The translations under genes and the position numbers were made by a program. A DNA stretch of 64,000 bases from Atrichornis clamosus (lineage: Eukaryota; Chordata; Aves; Passeriformes; Menuridae), in NCBI GenBank assembly GCA_013400975.1, contig WBMZ01002655.1, positions 124,001 through 188,000 of the forward strand, given 5' to 3'. Below, one piece after another: positions 1 through 14,326 of the stretch. Under the pieces are notes generated by a model, which saw only the letters and a program-made list of their open reading frames with translations, ran no database searches and had not been told where the DNA came from. The stretch's first letter is position 1, and every line of letters begins with the position of its first letter.

Positions 1-3000
1 GGGAACCAGAAGGGAGCAGGAACCAGTGCAGGTAGGAAACAGCCTTTCAGAAGAGCCCTGCTGAAAACCACATCAAGGACCTGTGAATGAGAAGGCAATA
101 GAGAAGAATCTATTAGTGAATCGGAAATGTTGAGAAAGAAGCTAGCCTTATAAATATTCACACCTGAAACTTAGGTCAGTCTTTTAGGACACATTATCAC
201 TCCCTGTGCTGTTTACACAAAAGTAGAGACTATACAGGAAGAGGGGAGATTTCACAGAAATCTCACTGCCACAGAAAGGAGCAGCCAAAACTTACATCAC
301 ATTCAGTTTTTGTAGGGCTCTTTTTCACTATGGACTAGCAACGAATTTTATGACACTCCACCCCATCCCCCCAAACTGTGCATGCTCTTGTGTTGAGACC
401 TCAGCCTTTACTTTTATAAAACCAGAGGAGACAAGCAGTTCAACCATGCCCCCATTAAATTACGTGTTTGTGAAACTGAGCCTGGAAAGGGAAATTTCCT
501 GACAATTACAGAAGAGAAGCCGGAAAGATCAATTGATATAACCTGGTCATGACCCATCTATTATGCAGAGGAAGCAATTGGGTAGATAGTGATACAATCA
601 CTAATACTTTCACTCAGGTGCAGCACCATCTGCTTCTGCTCTTTTCGGCATGAGGCTATTAGATGTTCAGTCCTAACTCCCTGATTTAGAGATAGGGTGA
701 AATTAGTAGCCTGAACCTTTATGAACCAAGGGAGACCAGTGTCAAACTCTTGAAGGAAGATGAGCAGCAGAGAAGATTGAAGCAAACTAAGACTAGGTTG
801 TTGCAGACCTGTGGTATGATTTGTAATAATCATTTTATCAAACAGTAAATATACTTTTAGAAGCCTCAAATGCACGTTTTTACAGTTGGATAGGGTTTGT
901 GGTTTAGCTAACCTCGAGCCTTCACTAAAGAAGATTGTCCCCTTCTCTCACGTGGACAACCACAGTCAGGGGCAGCAAGCTCTTGCTCATCCACAGCTGC
1001 ACACATTCATAGTGACTGCATTGCTGAGGGGCACTGGGTGTCTAGAGGGTTTTGCTGGACTGTTTGGTCTCAGAAGATGGATATCAGTACTCATTCCTCC
1101 AGAACTCAGTCCAGCCTTCAGGTATGGACTTGTTTTGCAATAGGTCAGATATTTAGCCTTTTGTATGTTTGTTTGTTTTGTTTTTAAATTAAGGCAATAT
1201 GTCTTCAAAACTCACAGACCTACAAGTTTAAGGTTCAAGACTGGAACTGTTTGAACTTACTCAATGGATGTCCTACCACTTGTAAGTTAGTGCTTTGACA
1301 TGGAACAATGGTCCATCGTGCAATCTCAGGCATTTAATAACTGCTTGCTTTACTCTTTCTGTTTAATTACTGCAGTAATAAATCTCTCCTTTACAGTTTA
1401 TTTAAAGTACCTTTCAAGCACATGATCCACACATTACATTGTTTGTGCTTAGAGGCCCCCCAGCAAAAGCAAGAGCATTCAACTATTGAAATGTAAACTT
1501 ACTAGAAAACTCACTCTTCAGACCTATAGTAAAAAGCAGAATATTGCTGTTATTGGCTGTGTTGAATGTTTACAACAGGGACTCACCATTTATTTTTTCA
1601 ACTGGAAGTTTCCACAGGATATCTAAACGATGTTTATAGCTTAGATTTAACAGATTTCACCACGTTGAAAGAATTAGTTGGATGGCTTCAGTTAGCAGAA
1701 GTACTCCAAAGACTGTTTAACCTAGCTGAAAAAGGGAAAAAAACCCCAACAAGCAACCTTTGACAACCTTTAAATCCAGAAATTTGAAGTCTTTATATTA
1801 TTAACCTACTTGAAATCTGTACTCAAAGCTGACAAAGTTAAGCATAAAGAGGTGACTATCTTACCGATCCAAAGAGGAGTTAATTTTAAATTAAAAGGAT
1901 TGTCATAGGCTGAAGCCTTATTTTCCCCCTGATTTATTCCAGAATAATATACTATTATGAAATAAATAAAAATAGCATGAACAAACTTGTCTGCTGTGTT
2001 TGTTAGTGCTATACCTTAGCACGCTTCTCAATCAAGACGCAAACTGACAGATACTGAAGTGCTGTTCTTTTCATTAGTATAGAAATGAAAAGTTTCAATA
2101 AATATGGGGATTACATTAAAAAAAAATCATTTGAGGAAAAGTCCCTTCTGCATTCAGTTACCTAGCATTCATTTTTCTGCTCCAAAATAGGTTTGAGATC
2201 TGGTTTTGCTTTTGTTTGTTTGGGTTTCTTATGTATAAATAAAGAAAACATATTCTACAATTTAAAAAAAACAAAACAAAACAAAACAACAACAACAAAA
2301 AAAGAGCATCCTCAAATCACCGTGTTTGTATGAAACCAATTGGCCAGATTGGTCACCCAGTCTGGAAAATACTGAGCAGAAAACTGATGATCATAAATTC
2401 CAGGTCACAGTAACTGAATGATTACAGAATCTATTTTTAAGAAGTCTTCTGGGAGGTGGAGTCAGGCTTGAAGTCATAAATCTTCAATACGAAAATGAGT
2501 GGCTCAGCTCTGGGCATATGCAGTCACTGTGATTATGTGACTGTTTAGGCAGATAAACGAAAGTATGGGGGGTTTCGTGCTTACATGAGGAATTTCAGGC
2601 ACTTTCCCTCTCTACTGTAACAGCGAGTGGGACTGAAGTTCACTACAGGACTCTTCGGAATCTTTCCCACGGGACATGAAGTCGTGTGATACAGCTCTGC
2701 TTCCAGTGGGAACTGGTACGTTTCTCTTGCAGTTGACTGAGATTTTAATGTAACTTTGACTGATATGGCTGCTTGCAGGCTGATCTTGCTTAGACAGGCC
2801 AGCCAAGGTATTAGCTGACCGAGATCCTCTCTGCCTGCAAAGAAATTACTCTGACTGCCAAACACTTGGGTAGTGTTTTGCAAAGGTTTAAATGCAAGAC
2901 CCTGTCTTGGCTCTGAAGTGCTTCTTCCTCAAATGTCTCATATCTTGATCAGGAATCTCAGAGTTCTGGAGGTGGGAGGATATACAAGTCTATAACTCAT

Positions 3001-6000
3001 ATTAAACCCCCCACAATTACACACCACCACCCATACTCCCACACTGTGCTTTTTAGGTTTTGAGGGGTTTTTCTGGGGGGCGGTTCTGCTCAAACAAATA
3101 GGAAATCGGTTAAACAGAACACAAACTAATCATTGCTACCTACAGAATGGCAGAGAAGTAGGGTAACACAAAAAAAGTGTTTTCTTTACTATGATAGAAT
3201 GCAACAACAAACTGAGGGTTGATTAGGTATATTCTATTTCCCCAACCCCAGAGCCAGGGAGAAGAAAACTGCAAGAAAACCTTTGTCCATCAGTTATTCT
3301 GGTAGCCACATCTAACCAAAGATGCCAACATTGTAAATTTGGGTACATAAGACTCAAAAAGGGAACTAATTAAAACAAAAGAACTTCAAAGAACAGTAGG
3401 AGGAAAAGTTCAACAGTCGTAGCTTGAAAATTTTCTTTTAGTTTCTATTTTTCCCCCCACAATATTTTCTTGTACAGCAAAATGACCAATGGCATCTGCA
3501 CAAAACTGAGGAATAAGAATTCGAGCTTTGTTCACATTTTAATACCTCTGAGGTCTTGGTTTTGAAAATATGTTTAATATAGAAGTGGAAGAATCTGACC
3601 AATTAGAGAGCCAAAGAGGACCTCATTTTCCAAAACACACAATGTAATGGGAGGATTTAATGCAATGGCCGTGCACTGAAGCGAGCCGAAAGTTGGCTTA
3701 TGGGAGTCTGAGTCCCAGCTTGCCTGAACAAATACAGATGACAAAACCATCACATTCAATTGCTGAAAAATTCCCAGTTTTACAGGCCTTCTTTGTCAGC
3801 CTGTAAAAAGTGAGGAGTTAGAGCTGCACTGAACTGAAAGAAAAGAGGTGTACCAAAGAAAGCACCTGCTGTAGCAAGTCAAATACAAGTACAGTCTGAT
3901 TCTCTTTTGTGCCAGTTTGTCGCCCACTCCCACTTTTACTGTTTCCTTACTAGCTGTTACCAAGCAAAACTTGTGCCCGGAATTCTCAAGCCAACACACT
4001 ACCACTCTTCCTTTATTTGTAAAAACAAAAAAAACTCCCAACTATTTATTTTTCTAGTCGAGTAAAGAGTAATTTAATTGTTCCAGCTACGGATTTTCTC
4101 ATCTACTCCTGTAGTTTTTATTTTGGCTTTTAGAAATATTCATGTCATAATATTAAGCCAGCTACCAGTCACCCTGAGTACCGGACATCATAAGCAAAGA
4201 TAAAGTTGAGAGGAAAAAGATGAGAACGAGTAGTTTCAGTCTGTCCTAAGCCTTTAAATGCTAAGACTCTTTACCTTTGTAGACATAATATTCAGGAAGA
4301 GGATTAAAAGAGCATTGTTGCTTTGGTCACTATCTAGAAGCACGGAGCGGGAGGCAAGGGGAGAGAAAGAAGGTAGGAGATAAAGAATGGACAGGCCAAG
4401 ATCTCCACCTAGTGACCGAACTTCATCCTTGCAGGGGGTTTGCTTAAATATTAGGCGAACTACTTGTGCTAGAGAAACAAACCATCCAACACTTTCACAA
4501 TAACAATCCTCTAAAGCAAGGATTATAAATTGCTTCAGGATTACGAAAAAATTCAGACCATACAATCTGGTACAGTGAAGTATGTAGTAATTTGTTGGTT
4601 CTTTTTGTTTGCTAGTTCTAAAAAAAAAATCAAGAAAAATATTTTGGTTTTTGTGGAAGACTAATTTTTCAAAGCACTTGTTCTAATATTTTCCAAAGTA
4701 AAAATTCAGATAACAATAAGTTAAATATTATTTGAACCTGAATAGTTTTTTAATTAATTATTTTGACATTAGTCAATAGAGGCAGGAGTTTTCTAAACTG
4801 GTGGGACACCAAAAAACACAGAATAAGAAATCAATGAAAGAGGAAGTATTCCTCCTACACAAGGGAAACAGCCCTGGATGTGTACCTTTGTGCAGCACCT
4901 GACTCTGAAGGAATGCTGGGTGAAGTGTTAAGATTATCGAGAATCTGTCTTTAATTCTTCTGGCAGAATACATTATTCTTTTCTTTCATATATCACTGTT
5001 TTCTTTCCCTCCCTGTACAGCACTGCCATAATTAAAAATGGTAAACTTGAGCCATGAGCTTTGATGTGGACATCTACATTTTTATATTCAGAGTAATAAA
5101 TCTCTCCTAGCCCTCCAGATGAAGCTCATGCTGTCTGCCTTCTTGTTACTGCAGCATCATTTTCCTCAGTTATTAGAAATACACCTTTCCTTGCTCTCTT
5201 CCACGCACTACAAAGATTCCTATCATAACCCAGTGAATCCTAGTCTTGGCCACCCCACGTCTTGCTCTGCTTCTCCATCCTATCTAAGTTCCATGCTTTT
5301 ATTACAAGGTATTCCACATTACGTGGCAGTCAAGCCATCTTATGCACTATCAGGGCATTTTCACCCACATCCGATGAGCCTGTCATGTCACTATCCTGCA
5401 GTGATCGACTTCTCAAGTACTGTTATGCCTTATCCTTAATCACTCAAGTTATTTAGCTATGTGATAACAGGCTTACTTGTGACTGACTTCTTTAAAAATA
5501 ATTTTCTAAACTCTATCATTTTAGCAGACTGAGCAATGCTATTGCCTGGAACTCCCATCCCACCTTCAGATGACTGTTTCTAGTCTCACACTTATTTAGG
5601 GTAGGTCATGCACATCCATGCCAGCACAAGAGGGGAGCAGCCAGGGATGACGGCTCTAGGCTACCCCGTGCTAGAGGCAGGGAGGGCTGCACACCTCTCC
5701 CAGGATAGTTAGAGAACAATAACATCTAATGAGGGAGGGTGCTTGGAATTGTACTAAAAGCAGAAGTTGCACCCGGCAAAGTTTGGAAATGGAAAGGCAA
5801 GGATTAGCTGTAACTGCTCCAACGCTAAAGAAAGAACAAATAGTGCAGGCATTAGAAATATTCTTTTTTAAGGCACCATTATTTAATTTTTTTTTTTGAA
5901 CAGCACCAGGAACAGTTTAGGCAGCTCTACAGTAAAATGCAAGCACTGTACAAAGGTGCTGCTCAGCTGATAGTCAGGCGCTGTGCGAGGGGACAGCTTC

Positions 6001-6838
6001 GTCTGTTTTTGAAACAGCTGTGTTGGGATACACTCCATGTTAAATAGGAAGCTATATGCTCAGACTACTGATTACTCTGGCTCCCCTTCTACTGATAACA
6101 TTTCAAGCTGCTATTCTACAATAATATTTTCAGTCAGCTTTTAACCATTTCAAAACCCCCTGATGGTGCCAATATCTATCATGCTTGGAATGTCAGTAAT
6201 CAATGTTGTTCTATTATCCATCAACACAGCTGGGCTGACACATGCCATAATTTATTTGGAGAAAAGGAACATACTTGAAATAAAAATTGGGTCTTCAAGC
6301 TCTCTGATTAATTTAAGCATGTATCCTATTTTACAGTTGAACAAGTTTAATTTACACTGTACTTCTGTGCCCAAGCTTACCTGAAATACTTAAAGAAAAT
6401 GACGAATAATACTTCTAAAAGGAAGGGTAGACCCCACCACCATTTACAGTATGAGAAGCTCAAGTAAATATGGATATACATATAAAATTCTGTATTATAC
6501 ATCTCTATATCTACATATATGTCTGTAGACATGTTATATGTGCTATAATATGTAGAACATATTAACACAGAGTTTTATTCTGGTTACACCCACTTCACCA
6601 GGCTAATTACTTTTGGTATTTTAAGGATGATACTATTTCTCGTGTGTCAGGAAGAGTGAAACCGATTTGAAAACCTTTCTGTGAAGAAGTGTAAGATGCA
6701 ATGGCTTAATATCATTCCCTGAAAACAAGCTTCTCAGAAAGCAAGAAAATGTGTCCTTCTGGAGGATATAAGGCTTTAAATTAAGCACTTATTTTTCAAG
6801 CAGGAAACAAAGTTACTACATGACTTCTGGATGAGCCG
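1..6838. other. Non-coding DNA, no gene recognised
   Basis: AT-rich sequence with only short chance frames on both strands. It contains an A-rich simple repeat (2262-2304), a poly-T run near 5885-5897 and a TA-rich stretch near 6465-6560. By mammalian synteny ADTRP might lie beyond this edge with its 3' end facing TMEM170B, but I find none of its coding sequence here. Confidence 0.7.
2262..2304. repeat. A-rich simple repeat (CAAAA)n/(CAA)n
   Basis: A poly-A run is followed by CAAAA and then CAA units. It could be the decayed tail of a retroposed sequence, but no element body is recognisable next to it. Confidence 0.85.
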
Positions 6839-7080
6839 TTGAGGCATACTGGAAATGGCATTTGCACGTCACTCTTCCCAGAGCGAGGGCTCCAGTCTGA
6901 GCGCGGAGATGCCTCACCTTGGAGCAGCCCTCGGGCGCTCCCGCGGTCCCCTGGCTCCCGCTGGGGACGCAGCTCAGGTTTCACAGATGTTCCCGCAGCG
7001 GTTCAGGGCAGGCAGCCAGGGAGCGGGGTGGCAGCGGAGCATCCCTGCTGTGCTTGAGGCACGTCCCGAAGGTACCAGCT
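6839..7080. other. Isolated GC/CpG-rich pocket
   Basis: About 240 bp rich in CpG (for example GAGCGCGGAG and CTCCCGCGGTCC) embedded in AT-rich intergenic sequence, roughly 9 kb past the TMEM170B stop. Overlapping short frames exist on both strands, as expected from GC-rich sequence, and none is recognisable. It could be an orphan CpG island, an enhancer or a remnant of a GC-rich repeat. Confidence 0.6.
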
Positions 7081-10000
7081 GTTCTGCAGAGGCAGGCACC
7101 CCACGCAGGGCACAAAATCAAAGTAGCTGCTTGCTTCTGGCAGTTACTCTGAAAGCTGATACTTCTGCACAGCACTGCGTTGTGCCTGACACAAGTTCCT
7201 CCAGTGTTTATAATCAGAAGATTCAGGTATTTTGAATCCTTTCCTCTAGATCAATTTCCCTTTTTCGTGCCTTCATCACTTACACTAAAAGCTCATCTTG
7301 AAAGCAACTTTAACTTAGAAATTAAAAAAACCCCAATACTCCAAATGCACTCAAAAAAAAGAGACCCAAACAAACAAAAACCCCAAACCCTACCACTGCT
7401 TTGAGACACAGAAACTTGGTTTTGTACTCTCTAAAGCCCTTTAAGCTCTTCTTAAGTCAGCTCTTGCGATTCCATTTCTAAAAGCAGTGTTTTCAGTCTG
7501 CATAGAAGACACACAGATTTACCAGTGAATGTTCTCAGACAGATTTAAGAAAATATAAAGCAAATAAAACTTTATCTTTTATTTAAAATAAGCAACACAA
7601 AGCTGATGCTATAATCTGCCAAAATGGCATCTCCAAGAGGTAATGATTATTACAGTCATGGTGAATTAGACTTCCTTAAAAATTAAGTACATGAGACAAA
7701 AGCAGGAATAAATAGCATCTAGATACCTCAGCAGGTCAAGGACCACAAAAAAACCCTTAAAAATATTTACATCATGTTGACTAAGCATATTTTTCCTTGA
7801 ACAGCTTTCCATTGTGAGCTGGCTTAACCTGATGAACTATATCAATCTGGTTTTCATTTCTGCAGCCAATTTGTTTTCTAAACTACACACACGCAGTTGC
7901 ATAAACAAATCCTTTTTACAACCACAGAAGCAGCTGCCTCAGTTTCTGCTGTAACTAGCCACTTGCACACGTTTCATTTGCTCAGGCATTTTTTTCTCAC
8001 ATGCTAAAGTTTAACTGTAAGAAACAGGGGCCACAGGTTATAAAACAGTGTGTGAAAACAATGGAGAAACGGAAGTATTGCCCACAACACACTTCAGTCT
8101 TGTGCTAACTCAGGTCCCACTGAGGTTTTTTTCTATCTGTAAGTCAGAATTAAGATGATTGCAGGAACACACCACTATGGTCTACAAGAAAGTACATCAT
8201 TTAATTACCAATTTTAGCTTTATTTTATGTGTACATCTGTACAATTCAATCGGGTTCACAAAATGCAAAACTTGTGTTATCAGAGAATTTCATACAGAGG
8301 TGGACACATATCTTCATGATTACCTGGAAGAACATGCAATAAACTACAGAAAGTTTACGAAAATATTTTATTAGAAAATTTTAATCAAATAAATGAGCAT
8401 GAGAAATTGATTTTAACTTGCAAATTCTGTATACTATGAGACATTTCCTACCACCAAAAAGAAAAAAAAAAGAAAGATAAATAACTACTTAAAGATTCTT
8501 TAAGTCTTACAATTGGACAAGTGTTCCACTGTGTCTGCATTCTAAAGAATGGAAGTGGAAATTGTGCAGAAGAATGTTTTACTTTAAATAATTGTCCAAC
8601 TGTTATTGCTGTTTTTCAAAGAACCTGAAAGCATACAATGAAAACTTTGAACTAAACACACAGCTGAATGGACATATTTAGATGGCTAACACAATTAAAA
8701 TGAAAAATTTAACTACAAAAGATTCCCAAAATGTCGTGGTGTGCTTGTTTTGGGTTTTTTTATATATACATAAGAACTGTACACAAACAGGGAAATAAAA
8801 AAGTTGCTTAAAAAAATGAAAGCTAGTAGAATACAATATTTACAGCTTAAATGTCACTCTTTTTTTAACTGGAGCTAAGCTATTACATGAGCATGCAGTA
8901 CAGCCACAACTCAAAACAAGTACCTTTTGCATACTATAATATAGTCCTGTACAAAGCATAAATCAACTACTTGTTAAATCACTCTTCTCCATCACCGTTG
9001 TTGCTATCTTTCAGCTTCTTAACAATGCCTAGGTCACAACAATTTAGTTTAGATAACTTCATATAGTGACGATATGAACATCTATTTCTAATACAAACTT
9101 GAAGAATGCATTCTGTCGACAAGACAAGTTTATGGTGAGACACTAACAATGATCTATTGTTTAAGCCATGCTTGATGAAAAGTTGTACCGAAGGAGCACA
9201 AGTCTGTCAGTGGACTAATGGATATTTTTACCTTCATCATTTTTAAAGATTTTCTAATTCCCATTTTCCTCTCCTCCTATTCGCTCAGCCAAATCCAAAT
9301 GGTTGTAATGCTTGTATTTGTAAAGCTTATAGTGCAGTGTTAAAGTTATCAATACAGATGTCTACTGTAGTCTTTTTCTAACTGTGAAATAGGTACATAT
9401 TCTTATGGTTTCTGTAAGAATTTCTGAAGAATTCTGTGCTGTTCTATATATTGTCACAGTCAAAAGTTTAGTCACATAGATACCTGACTATCCTCTAAAA
9501 CCCCAAAGATATTAAGGACCCTCAGAACTTCATTATCTGTATAAAATTTAGGCACATTTCAAACAAGTAAAACCTCTAGCCAAGTAATTTTAAAAGGTTT
9601 TAGATTCTTAGCTCCCATGGCTTCATCAGTATACCTTCTATTGATGGATCATCTAAAACCAATGGATTTTACAATGTTGATACTAAATATCTCAAGTACA
9701 CTTAAAAAGTTAGGTCCCCCATCAAAAGGAATGCCATTTGTATCAATTGATTATTGTTTATTTTGCTGAAATATCTCTTCAGTATTTACTTTGCCTTATA
9801 CTTGTTTTTTTCCAACTGACAGAAGAAACACAAAGGGACACACTATTCATTCCCTTTAACAACTGACAAATTCTGCTAGGATTCATGCAGTAACTTCCTA
9901 AAGTCTTCAGTAGCTACAAGATGAACAATTAGAAGTGAAAAATGCAGCATGTTCCTGAAAGAAAATACTTCTTCAGATCATTGTTTTAGTGCATAATTGT

Positions 10001-11459
10001 TTTTATACCTGCTGCACTGGGAGAATACCCTAAGCAGTAATACATCTTTGCAGGCTCTGAGATGTCTTTGTGATTACTTTTAGAATTAATGCACAAACTG
10101 ATTTCAAGTGTCACTTCAGGCACAATTGTGGGAAACAGCAGAAACAGCATGCTGTCAGGACATAATCTTTCACATTTATATTGAACATATGTTCTCACGT
10201 AGACTTCTACTTTCTATTATAGCTTCATTTTCCCCAAAAGAAGTGCAGTTAAGTACACAGACTAATGCAGACCAGCTAAAGATTCCACTGCTGTTACAGA
10301 GTAGAGAATACTTTTCCCACTGACCTTAAAGGTTGTAATGATGGTGACCAACATGCAACCAAATATTTGACCTTTAACCCAATGCAAATTTCCAGCTCTG
10401 TTAAATTCATCTGCACACAAAGAACGCTTATTTCTTCTGAAGCAACAGCTGAGGATTTAAATAGTCTTTTCACCTTGGGCTGCTCCCAATCTAGAGATGA
10501 AAAAAAGTAATAATTCAAAAGGTATCCCATCAATATGCTGATGCAGTTGTATGTTCAATTCTGGTAACTCTGAAATAAACTTATGCTCTAGCATTTATAT
10601 GTATGTAGTACTCCATCGTAATTTATGAGTAACATTCAGAATTTCATTTTATCTCAAATTGCTCGGAATTAGATTCGGTGGCAGTTGTCATCCTAACAAC
10701 CAATTCCCTTATTTTTTCCTTTAGCTGAAATACACATATGATGAAAAAACCTACTTCTAGAAACAGAAGAGAAACTGAAAAAAATTCTCATGTTCATAAT
10801 TCCATTTCTAAGCCTTATTAGAGTCACATACTTTTGGGGGAGGCACCCTAACTGATTCATCCATGCTTCATTACACCTAGGAATACTATTATGGAATCTG
10901 GAATTATACATGTGTGATATTGGATGGCTACGTACAAAACCATACAGTTTAATATGCTCAAGATAAAATATTTAGATTTAATGCAGGCAAGGCATTATTA
11001 GAATATGCCTAGTGCATGACATACATAAATTAAAACAGAAAACAACAATTATATCAGTTCTTATAGTTATTAGAGCTTAGAATCCACTACAGCTTCTGTT
11101 CAAATGGCATTATACACACCCCCCCAACAGAGCTCAAATAAAAATTGTAAGCAAAATAAATATCAATGTGCAATATGTTGAGAGAGAAACACTATTTCCT
11201 TCAGCATAATAAAAACAGTGTTCTTCAAAAATAGAAAGCTACTTTAGACAAAATTAGGTCCACGTTGAATATTCAAAACTGGTTAAATTATTGGTTTCTT
11301 CAAAAAAAATGTCAACAGCCAATCATGGCTAGTCACAGTACACAGATCAGTTTCAGAAAATCAAAATTATCCAGAAAATGGAAGGCAAAAATTATTTGGA
11401 AGTTGTTTTCCTGCAACATAGCTGCGAGTTTTGAATCAAAACAAAATTTTTTGATCTGA
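7081..11459. other. AT-rich sequence downstream of TMEM170B
   Basis: No coding exon is recognised. Four AATAAA hexamers on the minus strand (7578-7583, 8219-8224, 8367-8372, 9757-9762) could end a long TMEM170B 3' UTR. Without transcript data this stretch is either distal UTR or intergenic. Confidence 0.6.
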
Positions 11460-13005
11460 GTAATAAGTCAGGCCAACCAGAGCAGCAACAAATGTTCCTT
11501 AGCTGCTTTCCAAGATGAGAACCAGAAGACCAACCACCTCCAGTGTACGTATACCAATGCACAGAGATTGTGGGAGCTCTAGGGAATGCCTGAGTCAAGG
11601 TCAGAGGAGTCGTCTCCGAGGGCGATCTCCCAGCAGGCATCTGCTACTGACCTCCAAACCAAGACAGTAAGACCAGTGAAGCCATATTTGGGTCACTTAA
11701 GCAAGTTTTGGGTCAGCAGAACCTGGTTCTGTGGGTGGCTTCAGCTACCCAGACACTTGTTGAAAGAACAATACAGCAGCTCACATGTTACCCATCGAGT
11801 TCCTGGAACACGCAGAGGACGTATTTGGAATACAAATGGTAGACGTGCCAATGAAGGATGAGGCTGGACTTGCTACTCCCAAGCCAAGGAAACCTGCTTT
11901 GTAACATCTCAACTAGTGACAGCCTTGGCTGCCATGACCACAGTGTTGTGGAGTTTGGGATCCTGCTGAGCACGCTGAAGGTCAGTATTAAGACAAATAT
12001 TTTAGATTTAGGAAAGCAAACTTCAGGATGCTCAGAGCTCAGTTGGAAGGGATGCATGGAAAGCTTCCCTGGAGAATAAAGGAGCTAGTGAGTGCTGGGA
12101 GTTTTCCAAGGGTCTCCTGGAAACACAAAACCAGTTCATCCCCTTTAAAGTCAGGAAAATAGGTATAGCAAGAGACCACCTTGCCTTAGCTGCCACCCTC
12201 TGAATCTGCTCAAAGCAGAGGAGAAGCGTACCAGAGATGGAAAAGCAAACAAATACCCATTGGGAACTGCAAGGACATTGGCAGGGTGTACAGAGAACCT
12301 TATGAAGTTCAACAAGGACAAGTGTAAGATCTTGCACCTGGGAAAACATAATCCAGGCGTACAGCACAGGCTGGGATTGACCTGGCTGAGGGGCAGCTCT
12401 GTGGAAAGGGGCCTGGGGGTCCTGATGGACAAGCAGCTCAATATGAGTGAGCAGGGTGCTGCTGTGGCAAAGAAAGCCCATAAGGATTGTCAGGCCACAC
12501 CTGCAATACTGTGTTCACTGTGTTCAGTTTTGGTCCCTGCTATGAAAAAAAAAACCCAACAAACAAAACAAAACCATGGACAGGCTGGAGAGGATCCAGA
12601 GAAGGGTCACAGGGATAATCAAAGGCCTGGTAAGCCTGTCATGAGGAAAGACAGAGAACTGGGTTGGTTCAACCTTGAGAAAATAAGGTTTCGGGGAGAC
12701 TTTATCACCATATTCCAATTTTAAAGGGTGGCTACAAAGAAGATACTCCCTTTTTATAAGGAGTCACATGGAAAAGATGAGGGGTCACATGTACAAGTTA
12801 CTCTGTAAGATTCCAATTGGACACTGGAAAAATATCATTGGAATAATCTCCCAGGGAAGTGTTGGATTCCCCAACATTGGCCACTTTTAAGATTTGGCTG
12901 GTCAGGGTGCTGGGCTACCTTTTCTAGACTATGCTATTGATAGGGAAGGTTGGACCAGACCATTCTTGAGGTCCATTCCAGCCTGGGGTTCTATGATTCT
13001 GTGAT
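11460..13005 (+). mobile_element. CR1 LINE fragment, 5'-truncated, degraded, internally deleted
   Basis: This is the remnant of a CR1 non-LTR retrotransposon. Around 11864-12030, frame fragments read LDLLLPSQGNLL...SLGCHDHSVVEFGILL, matching the end of the CR1 endonuclease domain. Around 12300-12480 the peptide LMKFNKDKCKILHLGKHNPG...GLGVLMDKQLNMSEQ matches the C-terminal end of the reverse transcriptase ORF. Little more than 250 bp separates these two parts, so most of the reverse transcriptase domain is missing. The element ends in the CR1-type tail TTCTATGATTCTGTGAT near 13005. Many stops and frameshifts show it is dead. It lies antisense to TMEM170B, in its 3' UTR or just downstream. The 5' boundary is approximate; only 11700-13005 is clear. 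Confidence 0.85.
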
Positions 13006-14320
13006 CATACGGATAAATTGGAAGTGTGTGGAACGTTTGAATCTTTGATAACAGCAGCTTCTAAGAAAGCAGTAGATTCTTCACATTAAATATTATGTTG
13101 AGTACTCCCCCTTCTTCCAAATATTAAACCGTGTTGGTGCATGATTTTTCCCGCACAATGCGGAATGTGCCCAGTGATACAATGCAGAGACGGGCAGAGC
13201 TATTTGAAGATAGTGCTAAAACATCCTGTGTGGAAATCTGCACAGCACTGTATTGTCCAGAGGGAACCCCAGTACCATCAGTGCCATTCACACACAAGAT
13301 ATCTTTGTAGCCTAACTAAGGAGGGCAGGGGGAGGGGAAGGCTAGCTAAAGTAATTTGATTTTTCTTGGAAAAGTTGCTTCAATTGTTAGTATGTGTCAG
13401 GTACAAAACACAAAGCCACCATTCATAAATAAATATATACACACACATATGCACTGACTAAAGCACCTTGTGGTTAACTGCTGCTTCTAGGGATGTGGAA
13501 TGAAACTTCCAAGTTTCACAGACCTAAGGCCACTAACTCACAATTCCATTCACTGCTGGAGTTATTACGCAGCACCTTCATGCTACGATCAAGGAACACT
13601 TCACAGGCAAACTTTTTATCCTCACAAATTCCTCACAAGAAACAGCTGAAAACAAATCTCTGTCAAATAAAGCCTTGTCTCCCTTAAGCCACTTAAGCAT
13701 TGCATTATCTGCCTGTCCCTTGTTGCCAGGCAATAAAGCCATATAACACAGACACAATTAAACACACAACAACATTTTACAAGTGAATACAATGATCTAT
13801 GTAATAAAAATTATACGGACAAAGGCAACTTAAAACCTGCAAAGATGGCTCCTTGTCAAAGGAGGAAAGTTACAGTGGCAACAATTTCATTGGCACAGTA
13901 ATTAAAATGAAAAATGAAGTTCATCAAAACAAGTTTCTCATCAGTTAGCAGCAGTCTGCTGTAGTTTAACTTAGTGAAAGACCACTGACCAGTGGCAGCA
14001 TAATAGCCTCCTACAAAATGAAGAATTGAGATGGTCAAGGAAATCTGGAACCTGGGAAGAAGGTTCAGTGTGAGATAAAGTCATGAGACAATCTAAATTA
14101 CTGAATGCAGTGCTTCATGATATGGTTGGTTTTGATCCAGACAAGCATTTTCAGGTTGTCAAACAAAATGTTTTAATGTCTGCTGAACAAGACATTGTAT
14201 CACGTAACCAAACCAACTAGAACTAATCAGAACAAGAATGAAGATGGGACAGTTTTTTTAAAATCCTCTCCCCTAAATATATATATAACAAGGCACATTA
14301 GGAAAAATATCTTCAATTAT

Positions 14321-14326
14321 TTTATT
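14321..14326 (-). promoter_or_regulatory. Candidate polyadenylation signal AATAAA
   Basis: This is the first perfect AATAAA hexamer after the TMEM170B stop on the minus strand. A TGTGCCTTGTT element follows about 25 nt downstream. Further AATAAA hexamers on this strand lie at 9762-9757, 8372-8367, 8224-8219 and 7583-7578, so use of this site is not certain. Confidence 0.35.

Noticed and set aside
1..6838. ADTRP 3' exon, expected on this side by mammalian synteny
   Set aside because: No frame matches the protein as I know it, so the gene is either beyond the window or not recognisable by eye.
12032..12481. 149-codon minus-strand frame
   Set aside because: It is antisense to the CR1 retrotransposon remnant; the sense strand explains the sequence.
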